Positions 34,427 through 46,100 of a stretch of 64,000 nucleotides of DNA are shown in pieces; positions within the stretch are counted from its first letter, which is position 1; each line of letters starts with the position of its first letter. Made by a program: the position numbers and the translations under genes. This DNA comes from Ceratodon purpureus (taxonomy: Eukaryota > Streptophyta > Bryopsida > Pseudoditrichales > Ditrichaceae), in contig CM026423.1 of assembly GCA_014871385.1 (NCBI GenBank), positions 3,848,408 to 3,912,407 of the forward strand. Direction: 5' to 3'. Below the pieces are notes generated by a model. The model was not told the DNA's origin. It worked only from the letters and a program-made list of their open reading frames with translations, and did no database searches.

Positions 34427-37294
34427 ATGCAAACACTCAGAACCAATGCACCAAGCCAAATAAACTCAGCAGCCAGCCTGTACAGGTCTGAGGTAAGCAG
34501 ATGCAACCAAGCTTCTATCTTCTCTGCAGAGCAAACTACCAACAATGTAGACATCGGGAAGCATGCAGCATCTGCAGCAAGCAATAGGACAACAAGATCT
34601 GTAGGCACGGAGTTAACTAAGCGCACCTGTAGTCAAAGTCGGAGGCCATCTCAGACACGGCTAAGGAGCACCAACATACAACACCTCAGAGACAGCAAGT
34701 GTTGTATAGAGAAGATGCACACAAGCAAAATCGACCCACACTTCACAAGCCTGGACAGCCCCAGCTTGAAGCAACTCAGGATAGTTATAAGCTTTACAGA
34801 AAAGAAGAACTCGAGGGAAGACATGCTCCTGCAACATCCTTCCAAGAGCTGCCCAAACCACACACAGATTTGCAGCAACGGTGGCTCAGATACGGCAAAC
34901 TACAGAGCGCTGAAGAGAAGGGATAGACCTGCGAAGATCATCAGAACAAACTCGCTTAGGAAGGCAGGAAATCAACACCAGCACACCTTGAAGATAACAA
35001 GACAACACACCAATCCCCAACAAACAACCATTCACTCCACCAAAACCTCAGGTAAATCACTTACTCTTCCTTGCAAAATTCTTGCAGAAGATGTGCACCC
35101 CTCAACTGAGCAATCTGCTTATCAAAACCAGCACCAGGGGATGAGCATACTCTACACTCCATCAACACAATGTGTCAACATGAACAAATGTGTTATCATA
35201 CACAAACTCAACAAACGTGTGAAGAAACCAGGTGAAACGGAACCTCCTGCGCAGAGCCGTTGGAACAACAAAGCTCAGCGCTCAACACCAGCCACCCACC
35301 TGCCAGCCACGTCAAAACAGACAAGTAAACTTAATCTCTCTCTTTCACCACACGCAGTAAAAGGGGTGAAGACAGCTCAATTATTGATGTGCATAGATTG
35401 GAATAAACCACAACAACCGCATGATGGCAACAGGAAAGAATCCAATGGTTGTAGAAAAGTAAACCCTAAATTTTGTTACCACAGAACTAAGCAGCCTCCT
35501 CATAACCCTAGAAACCTTACCGTTCAAGTAGAAACACATATAAACCTCTCAATCAAAGATATTGATCTCTCAGTCCATCACAACCATCTTTGCCTCTGGC
35601 ATCTGCACTATGTTTCGACAGTCTCTCATCAGAAGATAGACAATTTAATCTCTTGTGTAGTGTTTAAGGATGGAGTGAAGGTCTTGAGAGGTAGAACATA
35701 TTTGCAAGTAGAAGAAACAAGAACAGCAGTATCAATTAGGAAGAGAGGGTTTAAATCACCGCAGGAGGCGTTTGCTGCTGAAGGAGAGATAGCCGCTCCA
35801 GATATCCAAGACTTTGCAGTCGTAGATAAGGTGAGATCATCGACAGTGGAGGCACCTGGTGTGAGCAAGGAGGAAGCATTCGAAGCTGCGAGTCAGGTGG
35901 CTGAGAAGAGCAGGGGGCAACTGAAGATCAGGTCGAAGCACCAAGTCGAAGTTTGGAGTGACCGTGGCGGGAAGCACCGAGTTGAGATAGTAGGGGGTGG
36001 AAATTTGAAGAATCTGACGGAGAGGCTGCTGGTTTGTTGCACGGAGCCAAAGGTGTTTTTAGCTGCATCGAAATCTGCGGCAATTGCGAAAGTGGGGTTC
36101 AATCTGCTAACAGCTGTGACAGCTCCAACAGCGGCTAAGGCAACCCCGTCAAAGTCGAAGCGAGCTTCGGTGGAGGTGGAAAGAACCACGGTAGAGGCAG
36201 CAACGAACTCGGAGGAGGCAAAGGAAACCCCGTTAGAGTCGAAGCGAACTTCGGCGGAGGAAGAAGGAACCTCGGTAGAGGCAGCAACGAACTCGGAGGA
36301 GGCAGCCGCGACCTCGGCGAAGGCAACAGCGAACTCGGTGGAAACAACGGCGACCTCGACAGATGCAGCAGCGACCTCGGCGGTGGCAGCAGCGACCTTG
36401 GCGGAATCAGTAGCGACCTCGGTGGAAGCGACCTTGGTGAAAGCGACCTTGAAGGTAACAGCGGCGACCTCGACAGATGCAGCAGCGACCTCGGCGGTGG
36501 CAGTAGCGACCTTGGCAGAATCAGCAGCGACCTCGGTGGAAGCGACCTTGGTGAAGCAAGCGGCGACGACAAAGGAGGCAGCAGGGACCTCGGTGGTAAT
36601 AGCGGAAGCTCCCTCGGAGGCAGAAGAGAGCAGATCGGTTTCGGAGACGGCAGGAGTAAAGCAAACCTCGGTCGCAACGACCCCACCTGCAGCAAAGGAA
36701 GTAACCTGTGGAGTAGAGGCAAAGACCAAGGCGAACAAGAAAGCGGCGAATTTGATAGCAGAACCCTGGAACGACGAAGATCGGCAAGACTACTCAGGTT
36801 CTTTTTACTTTGTGTTTTTCTCCATGTATTGGAAGCAAACTCCAGCGAGGGATTGCTCTTGTATATGCAACCGCACACTTAATGACAAACATTATTTCCT
36901 TCCTGCCCCCAGTAGTGAGCTGGGGCGGGACCGTGTGGTCTCAGTAGTTAGAATTTCTTGCCCTAGGAAATTAGAGAAATGTATGCATATGTTTGGTACA
37001 CACACTACGAGACTTAGGGCTCACAGCAAGTCTGTGATTCACCTAAGTCTGCAGCAAAGGAAACTCTCCAGCTTCCGAATAGTTGGAAGTCTGGTAGGGC
37101 TTCAAAAATTCTCACCCAATTTCATTTTGCTTCCCATTCTGTTAGATTGCTATGGTAACTCTTGTTTGGATGTTTTTAAAATGTGCAATCATCACAACCA
37201 GTTTGTGATGTATTGTGCATCATATTGTGTGAGAAATCATATTAGATTAAAAAACATGAATTCATTATGGAATGTTGGCAGTATTAGAATTTAG
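34427..37294 (+). CDS. 955-codon Ala/Thr/Ser/Glu-rich frame of unknown role
   Basis: An unbroken ATG frame of 955 codons that I do not recognise. Residues 1-400 are polar low-complexity sequence rich in Ser, Thr, Gln, Asn and Lys. Residues about 410-560 are more balanced (VFKDGVKVLRGRTYLQVEET, KHRVEIVGGGNLKNLTERLL). Residues about 560-770 are a run of alternating Ala, Thr, Ser, Val and Glu containing a 38-residue tandem repeat (DNA period 114 bp, 36351-36556). The last 150 residues look like translated AT-rich spacer. It lies upstream of LINE ORF1 and inside the proposed element. It may be an extra LINE ORF, a captured gene piece, or a chance frame kept open by the repeat, which is also open on the minus strand. 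Confidence 0.35.
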   Translation: MQTLRTNAPSQINSAASLYRSEVSRCNQASIFSAEQTTNNVDIGKHAASAASNRTTRSVGTELTKRTCSQSRRPSQTRLRSTNIQHLRDSKCCIEKMHTSKIDPHFTSLDSPSLKQLRIVISFTEKKNSREDMLLQHPSKSCPNHTQICSNGGSDTANYRALKRRDRPAKIIRTNSLRKAGNQHQHTLKITRQHTNPQQTTIHSTKTSGKSLTLPCKILAEDVHPSTEQSAYQNQHQGMSILYTPSTQCVNMNKCVIIHKLNKRVKKPGETEPPAQSRWNNKAQRSTPATHLPATSKQTSKLNLSLSPHAVKGVKTAQLLMCIDWNKPQQPHDGNRKESNGCRKVNPKFCYHRTKQPPHNPRNLTVQVETHINLSIKDIDLSVHHNHLCLWHLHYVSTVSHQKIDNLISCVVFKDGVKVLRGRTYLQVEETRTAVSIRKRGFKSPQEAFAAEGEIAAPDIQDFAVVDKVRSSTVEAPGVSKEEAFEAASQVAEKSRGQLKIRSKHQVEVWSDRGGKHRVEIVGGGNLKNLTERLLVCCTEPKVFLAASKSAAIAKVGFNLLTAVTAPTAAKATPSKSKRASVEVERTTVEAATNSEEAKETPLESKRTSAEEEGTSVEAATNSEEAAATSAKATANSVETTATSTDAAATSAVAAATLAESVATSVEATLVKATLKVTAATSTDAAATSAVAVATLAESAATSVEATLVKQAATTKEAAGTSVVIAEAPSEAEESRSVSETAGVKQTSVATTPPAAKEVTCGVEAKTKANKKAANLIAEPWNDEDRQDYSGSFYFVFFSMYWKQTPARDCSCICNRTLNDKHYFLPAPSSELGRDRVVSVVRISCPRKLEKCMHMFGTHTTRLRAHSKSVIHLSLQQRKLSSFRIVGSLVGLQKFSPNFILLPILLDCYGNSCLDVFKMCNHHNQFVMYCASYCVRNHIRLKNMNSLWNVGSIRI
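36351..36556 (+). repeat. 114-bp tandem repeat
   Basis: Two copies begin at 36351 and 36465 (each starting CGACCTCGACAGATGCAGCA). They sit inside a broader field of GCGACCTCGGNGGNGGC-type short repeats from about 36170 to 36580. Because 114 is a multiple of three, frames on both strands stay open. Confidence 0.8.
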
Positions 37295-37568
37295 TTAGCA
37301 CATTTTGTTCAAATTACAAGTTAGCAACTACAACTAGTTTGTAGTTCTTAATAAGCAAAATTATGTGTATGGTAAAAAATCATTGTATGAATGCTGTACT
37401 CCTAGTATGTTAGAATTTGTTTTATACTCAAATAACTTCTTCTTTCCCTCTTATTTCCTGGTAGGCCCAGAACTTACTTTCTGGAATGGAATTAGAGGAA
37501 AGATGATAAGAAATACATCTCATTCAAAACTAAAGTACAAAACGCTTGTTTGCTTTGATTGTTTCAGA

Positions 37569-39188
37569 ATGGCATCCAGCACTCCCACCTCCTCCTCTAG
37601 AAAGTTGTTTGAAAATGAAAAAGTTGATTCTGTCAATGGTAAACGTCTAGTCAATGCTATGGTAGTGTCAAGCCAAAAGAAGGTTAAGGGGACCGTATCT
37701 AGTGAGATACAACGCCCTCCCTATTGGCTTGGCTTCCAAGCTTTGAATTCAATTGCAAAGTTTGAGAACATGCCCTTTATCCAAACTCCCTCTTTCTCAA
37801 AATTGATTGAAAAAGGTATAAGAGAGTCTGAAGCACATGAAATGGTGGAGTCTTTCCCATCTTTCCCCTATGTTGTTCAAGAAGAATGGCCTTCACAACG
37901 GATGGATGGAAAAATGGGGATGCATTTCAACCTCACCCAAATTCCCTTAGATGTGGAAGTGGATGACCATGGATTTGCTCTAGACTATCAGGTATCTATT
38001 CATTTCGAACTTGAAGGGAAAGATGTGGATAGGAATGAAGTTTATGAGTTAACTAAGGCAAGGTTAATGACAATGGGGATAAAGGTCGGTGACATTCTTG
38101 GGGAGCCTATAGCAATCCTTTGCTTTCATGGGACCAAAAGATGGAGTGGGGTTATCAAACTCCATCTTAAGAACCCTGAAACGGATGGTAAAGGCCTTCT
38201 CCAAGGATTGAGACCTTTCATCCTCAAAATTGGACGAACTACACCTATGTGGGGAAAAGTGTGTAAGTCGTTCGACACTATTGCAATTGCTTCAATGTTA
38301 TCCGTCAAAATCACAACTGCAACAATCAAAGGAAAAGAATGGTATGTTTTGTTTCAAGAAATAGTAGAAGATGGATTTCGTCGTAAGCATGAGTTTGAGA
38401 TAACGAATGTGCAAAAATCAGTGGATGCGGAGTATGCTTGGATTAAAGCACCCTCCCCAGAGGAAGCCAAAAGATTTAAGGAGCACAAACTTTCGTTCTT
38501 CAATGAAATTGTGGATGTGAATTTTGCAAGAAACAACAAAATGTCGGAGGATGACAAGGCTAGAAAAAATGCAGTCATCCTCATTGCTCGTAACCTCAAC
38601 AAAGTAAAAACAACCATGCAAATTGAAGAGGGCATCCGTAAATGCATGGGGAATGATAATGTCCTTGGTTTTTACTTTAGGCTTGAGAATGGGAAACATA
38701 CGGGATCTTGCAATGTCCAATGTCTCAACTCATTTGTTTACAAAAAATTTGTGAAGAAAAATGAAAAAATATTAGGGAAATATGTAGAATTCACCCCCCA
38801 TCCAAAAAGTCTTAATGGAGTCAATGCACCTAGTAAAGATGAATTCGTGAGGTTGGGATTTACGGATGTCACCACCGCTATTGCCAACACTATTACAGCC
38901 TTGGAGAATGGACCACATCAAACTACCTCCAACAAAGATTTGAACAAGATGGTTGAAGAGGCGGTCAAAAAGGGGACGGATGAGATTCGCAAGGAAATGG
39001 TAAGTATGAAGAGTGAGATCGTACAAGAGGCAAAAGTGTATGCCGACCATGTGCAAATGGAAGCAAACAAGAACTCCAAGCTTCAAATGAAACTTCTTCA
39101 AAATCAAATGAAGAAAACTTTAGATGCAATTGAAGCGGCAAATCCGGAGATTTCCGAGATCGATGGAAATATGGACATGACAAACTAG
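37569..39188 (+). CDS. LINE ORF1, RRM-like domain and coiled coil
   Basis: 539 residues from ATG 37569 (MASSTPTSSSRK); the frame is open further upstream, but 37569 is the best-placed Met. ORF1 proteins of LINEs bind the element RNA and form the ribonucleoprotein used in retrotransposition (family knowledge). About residues 340-430 look RRM-like (NAVILIARNLNKV, VLGFYFRLENG, YVEFTPHP). The last 90 residues are a Lys/Glu/Gln-rich heptad-like helix suited to multimerisation. No CCHC knuckle is evident. The frame is intact. Its base composition is balanced, unlike the G-poor ORF2 downstream. The stretch TTTGATTGTTTCAG just before the ATG resembles a splice acceptor. Confidence 0.7.
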   Translation: MASSTPTSSSRKLFENEKVDSVNGKRLVNAMVVSSQKKVKGTVSSEIQRPPYWLGFQALNSIAKFENMPFIQTPSFSKLIEKGIRESEAHEMVESFPSFPYVVQEEWPSQRMDGKMGMHFNLTQIPLDVEVDDHGFALDYQVSIHFELEGKDVDRNEVYELTKARLMTMGIKVGDILGEPIAILCFHGTKRWSGVIKLHLKNPETDGKGLLQGLRPFILKIGRTTPMWGKVCKSFDTIAIASMLSVKITTATIKGKEWYVLFQEIVEDGFRRKHEFEITNVQKSVDAEYAWIKAPSPEEAKRFKEHKLSFFNEIVDVNFARNNKMSEDDKARKNAVILIARNLNKVKTTMQIEEGIRKCMGNDNVLGFYFRLENGKHTGSCNVQCLNSFVYKKFVKKNEKILGKYVEFTPHPKSLNGVNAPSKDEFVRLGFTDVTTAIANTITALENGPHQTTSNKDLNKMVEEAVKKGTDEIRKEMVSMKSEIVQEAKVYADHVQMEANKNSKLQMKLLQNQMKKTLDAIEAANPEISEIDGNMDMTN

Positions 39189-39214
39189 TTTCGACAAACA
39201 TCCCCCCGGTTTAT

Positions 39215-39560
39215 AATACTAAGCTATTAATAGTATACTTTTATACTAAATATAACAAAAAACTATTTATAATATTAATCAATACTAAAAATAAAAACCT
39301 ATTTATAGTATTAATAAATACTAAAAATAAAAACCTATTTATAATACTAATATTAACTAAAAATAAAAAACTATTTATAGTATTAATAAATACTATAAAC
39401 AACAACCTTTTATAGTATGAATAAATACTAAAAATAAACTTCTATTTATAGTACCAATAACTTTTAAAAGAACATCTAAAAATCTATCTATAATATTAAT
39501 AAATACTATAAATAAACATCCAAAAATAGGTTCAACAGAATCTAAAAATAGATATCTTTA
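39215..39560. repeat. AT-rich tandem repeats between LINE ORFs
   Basis: About seven imperfect copies of a 40-50 bp unit built on TATTTATAGTATTAATAAAT and ACTAAAAATAAAAAC, directly after ORF1. This inter-ORF array is non-coding. Confidence 0.75.
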
Positions 39561-39782
39561 TACAGATTTGATTAAAACAGTAAACAAAAAACTATGTTTA
39601 GTAATTACTATTCTCAAAGTCAAAAATCAAAACTCACAACATACTTATCCAATTCTTCTAAAATACAGTATAACCCTGATTCAAAAATACTCTAACAACC
39701 ATATAAAACATTTTCAAACTATTTTAGTCAATCATAAAGACAAAATCCACTCTTTTCTTCCAATCCAAACATATCATATAAT

Positions 39783-40137
39783 AAAACAAACTACAAAAAC
39801 AAACAAAATGGCCTCGGCCTACCAGCCTCGCCACAAAACAAAACAAAACAAAAACCAAAATAAACACAAAACGCTATTGCTAATAAAAAACACTAAACTC
39901 AAAAGTCAAAAATATCTATAGAAACTCTAAAATCATATAGAACACTAACAAACATTAAACACATCACCTTAACAAATTCAAAAATCACGAAACAATCATC
40001 ATCACTTATTTATCTAAAAAACCTACAAAACAATGTGAATAATATAAAAAATCAAATAAAGAAACTAATAAAACAAACCATAGAAACCAACAAATCGGCC
40101 TCGGCCTACCGGCCTCGCCACAAAACAAAAAACAAAA
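39783..40137 (+). repeat. Duplicated segment at the ORF2 N-terminal border
   Basis: The GC-rich word GGCCTCGGCCTACC(A/G)GCC, flanked on both sides by the same A-rich words, occurs at about 39809-39830 and again at 40095-40116, 286 bp apart. Translated, both give TNK-ASAY-PRHKTK. The second copy is in the ORF2 frame and the first lies in a separate short frame, so part of the ORF2 start region was duplicated. Confidence 0.75.
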
Positions 40138-43100
40138 ATCAACACATATACAACTGGTACACCTCTACAACCACTAGCCATATACCAAAACACACCGAAC
40201 CATCACACTTTCTACCAGAACAAACAATAAAAATAATACCCGCTTTACCCAATCTGTTTACTACAATTAAATTTACAACTATAAAATACTACAAAACAAA
40301 TAAGAAAAAACCCAAATTACTTTACCACTCTGGTTACTACTTTATCAACAAACTAACATTACTTCAATGTGGAGATATAGAAACCAATCCTGGACCAATG
40401 CCCAACATACTACGTACACACCCCACAGATCATAAAAAACGTGCTAGAAAATACTTTATCTCCAGTACAATAAAACTCCAACCAGATTATCAACACATAG
40501 CAATAACATTTGCTCCTATCCTACATACAGACCATCCACTACACCACCAAGCAACTATCTCATTTCCATCCCTTCACCAATACATACAAAAACAAAATCA
40601 CTCACCACCCCCCCATATACTATACGCCTTAATCGTTACCATAAACCCATCAATAGATAAATGTAATAATATCTTATCAAACCCCCGAGTATACCACTTC
40701 AACGATATATGGACAAATACAATACTCATCCGACTCTCCAATCTCAACAACCCTCCAGAACGACACATCGCTACAGACCATCCGTATACCAAACTCATCA
40801 AAAATATCCAAGAATTAATACTTCCTAAAAAATCAATACACAAAGAATTATACAAATTCATCCATAGTCAAGAAACTCCTCCCACACATGACACACTTCA
40901 AAGAAAATTCCCATTTCTCCCAAACAAACTAATAACAGAATCACTCCGATGTCTTGAAAACATAAATGAATACTCACATCCACCTCCACTCCCAAACATC
41001 CCCACCCCAGTACCAAGAATAAATCCTACTACAAACCTTGAAACTAACATAATCACTTGGAATGCATCATCACTTAATACAGCCTTACCAAACCTACAAA
41101 GTCTCATAAACAACTCCATCGGAAATACAGCAATTATAAATATTCAAGAAACAAAACTCACAGCGACAAAATCTACAAAATACATACAAAATTTATTTCC
41201 TGAATACAAACTCATCTTCAACAACACTCATGCCCTAACTAGATGCATACAACAAAGAATGCCCTACACACCCGGAAGAGGAGGATTACTCACACTCATT
41301 CACAACAAATATGCATTCCCCGGTAACATTAATAAAATTCCCACACCAGCAAATATATCCCCATATCTAGAAATAATAAAAATAAACAATCATCCACTTA
41401 TACCTTGGCTAATTATTCACATGTATATGTGCACACATCTAGAAGATATACGACTCATTCCCCACCTCCAAACTACAATCACTAACCAAATTGTTGCACA
41501 TCCAAACCACACATACATCTTATGTGGCGACTTTAACCGTGACATTGCATTCATTGGAAGACAAAATCACAACAATAACACACCACCACAAGATGAAGAC
41601 ATCCAATGGAAAAACTTCACCACATCTCTTAACTTCGAATACATTCCAACAAACATTAACTTCTCCAGACAAGGCGGCTATAACTACACATCAACCAGCC
41701 TTATAGATGGCTTCTACATAAACTCAACAAATAACAACAGATTTACTTCCACCACAAATATAAATATGAATTTAAACTCAGACCACTACCCAGTTACCTT
41801 ACATATCCCACAAAACACATTACTAGCTAGGCCCCCACCGCCAGAAACGACCACTGAAATTAGAATACTTAATCCAATCCCAGAAGAAAACTTAGAAAAA
41901 TTTAACATAGAATTCTTTGAAAGAAACTCTATAAAAATAAATGAATTAACTTTATTATTAGAAAACCGCGACCACCTCACACAAGACCAATGGGAAACAG
42001 CCTGTGCATCCCTAGATGAAATTATAAACAAAATTTCAGAAATTATTGAAAACACCTGTAAAGCACCACCACTACCAAATCTCACTAATAGAACCGCACA
42101 ACAAGGTGGTTTTTTACCCCGAAAACTTGCCAAAGAATGGAAAAAATACCTTGCTACATACCATCTCATCAGAAAAACTATATACATCGCAAAACACAAC
42201 CCACAATGGCAAACACACCCTATCATGAATGACATACGTAATCACCAAAATGTACAAATTCCCCATCCTCCAACAATAGATACCATACCAAACGAATGGA
42301 TTGACGTCATAGCTGCTATCGCAAAAACTGCCAACAAAGATGCTAGAAAAATTACAACAAAATATACTAAAGATTGTATTCACAAAGCAGTCTCAAAATA
42401 CCGCCAAATGTATGAAAAAAGCCCCAAGAAAATAAATAGAAAAGTCTTCAAAAACTCTGAAACTTCACCCCTAGACTCCATCATAGACAGACAAAACAAC
42501 ATTCTAACCAGCCCAGAAGATATTGCACAAGAAATACACATTCAACAATCTATTAGTAACCGTCCAACAGTTCCCACATGCCACTATCAAAATATTCATC
42601 AACCACATTGCACATGCAGTGTCAGACAATACCCTTGGCACGACCTAGAAGGATTCATAATTGACCAACGCGGTGAACCGGAAATTCCTCTACACACATA
42701 CTTCGACCAAGAAACCTACGATTTTTGCCTTAAAAACCTAGGAAATAACAAAGCCCCAGGCCCTGACAAAATCCCTAACTCAATCTTGAAAAACATGCTT
42801 CCACGATTCCACAAATTACTCTTCTTATTCTTCAAACACTGTTACAAACAAAAACAAATCTCAGCGTCATGGAAAACTAGCCTAACAGTTTTATTATATA
42901 AAAAAGGTGACCCATTTCAATTAACCAACCATAGACCTATTGCATTAGCAAACACAATCTATAAACTTTTTACAAGTACATTAACTTCTATCCTCTCCGC
43001 CTATGGTGAAAAACACCAAATTTTACACGACAGCCAAGAAGGATTTAGAGCAGAACGAGGAACTTCTAAACAACTTCAAATCCTCATTGCAACACTAGAA

Positions 43101-46100
43101 GATGCGAGATTCACAAACCAAGACATATACATCCTATATATAGACTTCAAAAATGTCTTCGGCTCTATCGATCATGCAAGACTTCTAGCCATAATGAAAG
43201 ACCTTGGATACCCTTCTGATGCCATAAATCTAGTTGGAAACATCTACTCACAATCCTCCACCATATACTCTGGAGAACACTTTGGCAAAACTCTACCGAT
43301 TCCCATTCAAAGAGGAACAATACAAGGAGATACACTCAGCCCCTATTTATTTATAATATTTTTAGAACCTCTTCTGAGATGGCTACAACAAGGAGACAAT
43401 GGTTACACATTTGGCACCTCCAAAGTTACAATCTCCTCCGCAGCATACGCTGATGATCTTGCAGCAATTGCCAACAAACTAAAATCTCTACAAACTCAAC
43501 TAAATAAATTAGATAAATTTTGTGAATGGGCAGGAATGGACCTCGGAATCCCTAAATGTGCAGTGACAGGATGCCCCAACAAATCCAAAATGAACCCAAT
43601 TGCATTCAAAGCCCAAATACAAGCCACGAACATAAACTTTAGAAACTAACCGTTACCAGTCCTAGACCAACACGAACCATACACATATCTTGGCATAAAC
43701 TTGGCCCCATCTCTAAAATGGGGAACACAAATAAATACCACCACCGCTAAAGTCGTCAAACAATGTCAAGCCCTGGTATCTTGCCCAGCCACTATGAAAC
43801 AAAAAATCAGTATGGCGGATACAGTGATACGCGCCGGAATAGCATACAGCTTTTACGTAGTACCGTATTCCATACCAGCCATTAAAAAACTAGACAAAAA
43901 GATCATAGCGCTCCACAAAACAATATGTGGATTACCAAAATGCACCTCTAATGTCGCCACACAACTCCCACACAACCTATTTGGTATAGAAGCATTCTCA
44001 CTAAAAAATGCATACTTAAGATGCATTGGAGAACAACTACAAAATGCCCTAAACGATAAATGTAGACTTGGTAAAATATATTATGGATTGATACAATTTA
44101 TACTTGCAAGATTTGGAGGCTCCGAAGAAATAGACCGCATTAAATACCAACACTGCGTGAGATCACCCATCACTAGGACATTATTTCTACTCAAACATGA
44201 GGCCGGTGTCCACCTTAAAAGTACAATAAATTGCTTTCTATTAAATCCATCTCAACTAGAAACGACATGGATGAGAAAAGCACAAAACCTACATGGCCTT
44301 AATCCCAACACATCTTTCAAATTACTACAAAAACTACTATCACATAATATAATAAAACTAGAACAAATAACCATGCCTAATGGCACCACCCTAATGAACC
44401 CAGATGACTTTAAAATGTACCACTGCAATCCCACTAAACTCATCAAAAGTGCTCTAAACCTTGCAAACCAACTATTTTGCTACCCCTCTTGCCACCAAGG
44501 ATGCCACCCCCCATGCCGGTTTCATCACCTCCCAAGAACTCTAAAAAATGACTACATTATATTAAACCACAATATCATCCCCCTACAATTCACCCCCCCC
44601 TATAAATCCACCTAACCCTCCTATCCCCGAACTCCCCCTTCCTCCCAAAAACATCCTTAAAAACCCCCGACAATTCCCCATTCACGAAATACTAGATCAC
44701 GAACATCGTAAAATCAAGGATAAATATTGGATTATCAAAAAAGACACCATATACTTATGCCAATGGAACACGCCAAACAACAATTCATACCACAAATGGC
44801 AAACTCAAAGAGAATTATTCCCCTGGAACGACCCCCATACATGTCATCACAACACTGAAATACTTACCCAATACTATACAAAACAACAACATAAGCACTG
44901 TTCAAACACCATCAAAAAATACTTCTCTATCACACAAGCAAAAGATACAAGGTATGTTATTCCAGCCACAACCATTCCATTAGCTCACATCTCTATTAAT
45001 GAATGTAACCCAGAAAGCGACATTCAAACAAATACAAACACAATACAAACTAACTTAAACATAGCACATATATATGAAGAAAATGGCCGACACCTCATTA
45101 CCATTCCAAAAACAAGATTAATATGGCTATGGAAACAATATCAAAATGCGAAACATACCCCACATGACCTAGAATCCCCAACCCAATCTTTTGAAACTGA
45201 AATTGCATGGCTATACCAAAGATAAATACCGCATCCCAAAAAATGACCCACTAAAATGTGCCCAATACACCATACCAACTCAAATACTAGACTTTCTCAT
45301 TGAAACATTCAAAATTCAAACATCATACTTCTCATCCCCAGTTACATGCCCCACACAATTTAGCCAATTCTACTCACCATTTTCCCGAGATATTATTTTT
45401 GGTTCCCTAGGGAAAGCATTTGACCATAAATGGAAAGGTTTTGGCTACGCCCATCCCCATAATGAAACAGACTTACAACAAGCCATCCATTGGGCCCGTC
45501 TTGCAGCTAAAAACGATCCAAACACAATGACTATAATCATATCCCTAGACACTAACTGGTATCAAAATTTCAATCCATACATTGGCCCCTTTCCAGATAC
45601 ACACATCATTGCTCACTTTGCTGCAGATACCATCACATATATAGAACCCACAATACCTCCCAAAGTCAACACTGAAAGAAAAGAAGTGTCCACCCTACAA
45701 ATACTTTGCATTCATCACCAAAACAACAATATCGGTAACCTAGAACAAATGAATCAACTCAACCCCATCATAAATAATCTAAAAATACCACAGATTTACA
45801 CACAAATTGCTCCTCCTACCCCCTTAAATACCCCGGTTAAACCGAGTAAGAAATGGTCCAAATTAGACTACCCTAATACACTAAACAATAGCCCCACACA
45901 TATCCCCCCAATCCCAAACTACCATACAAACCTGCCACTAAAATTCGAAGCCCAACTCAGTTATTACACCGATGGCTCCTTCATACCTCCAAAAGAAATT
46001 GGCCATAATAATGAATGGATGAGGGAAAAAGCTGGATATGGCATCTACAGCCCTAAAGGAATTAACATCCCCAAAAGATTCCATGGACACCAAAACATTC

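Noticed and set aside
35893-36878. Minus-strand frames of 281 and 247 codons
   Set aside because: They are mirror images of the 114-bp and shorter repeats, whose lengths keep several frames open; the composition is pure low-complexity Ala/Val/Ser or Leu/Pro/Ser.
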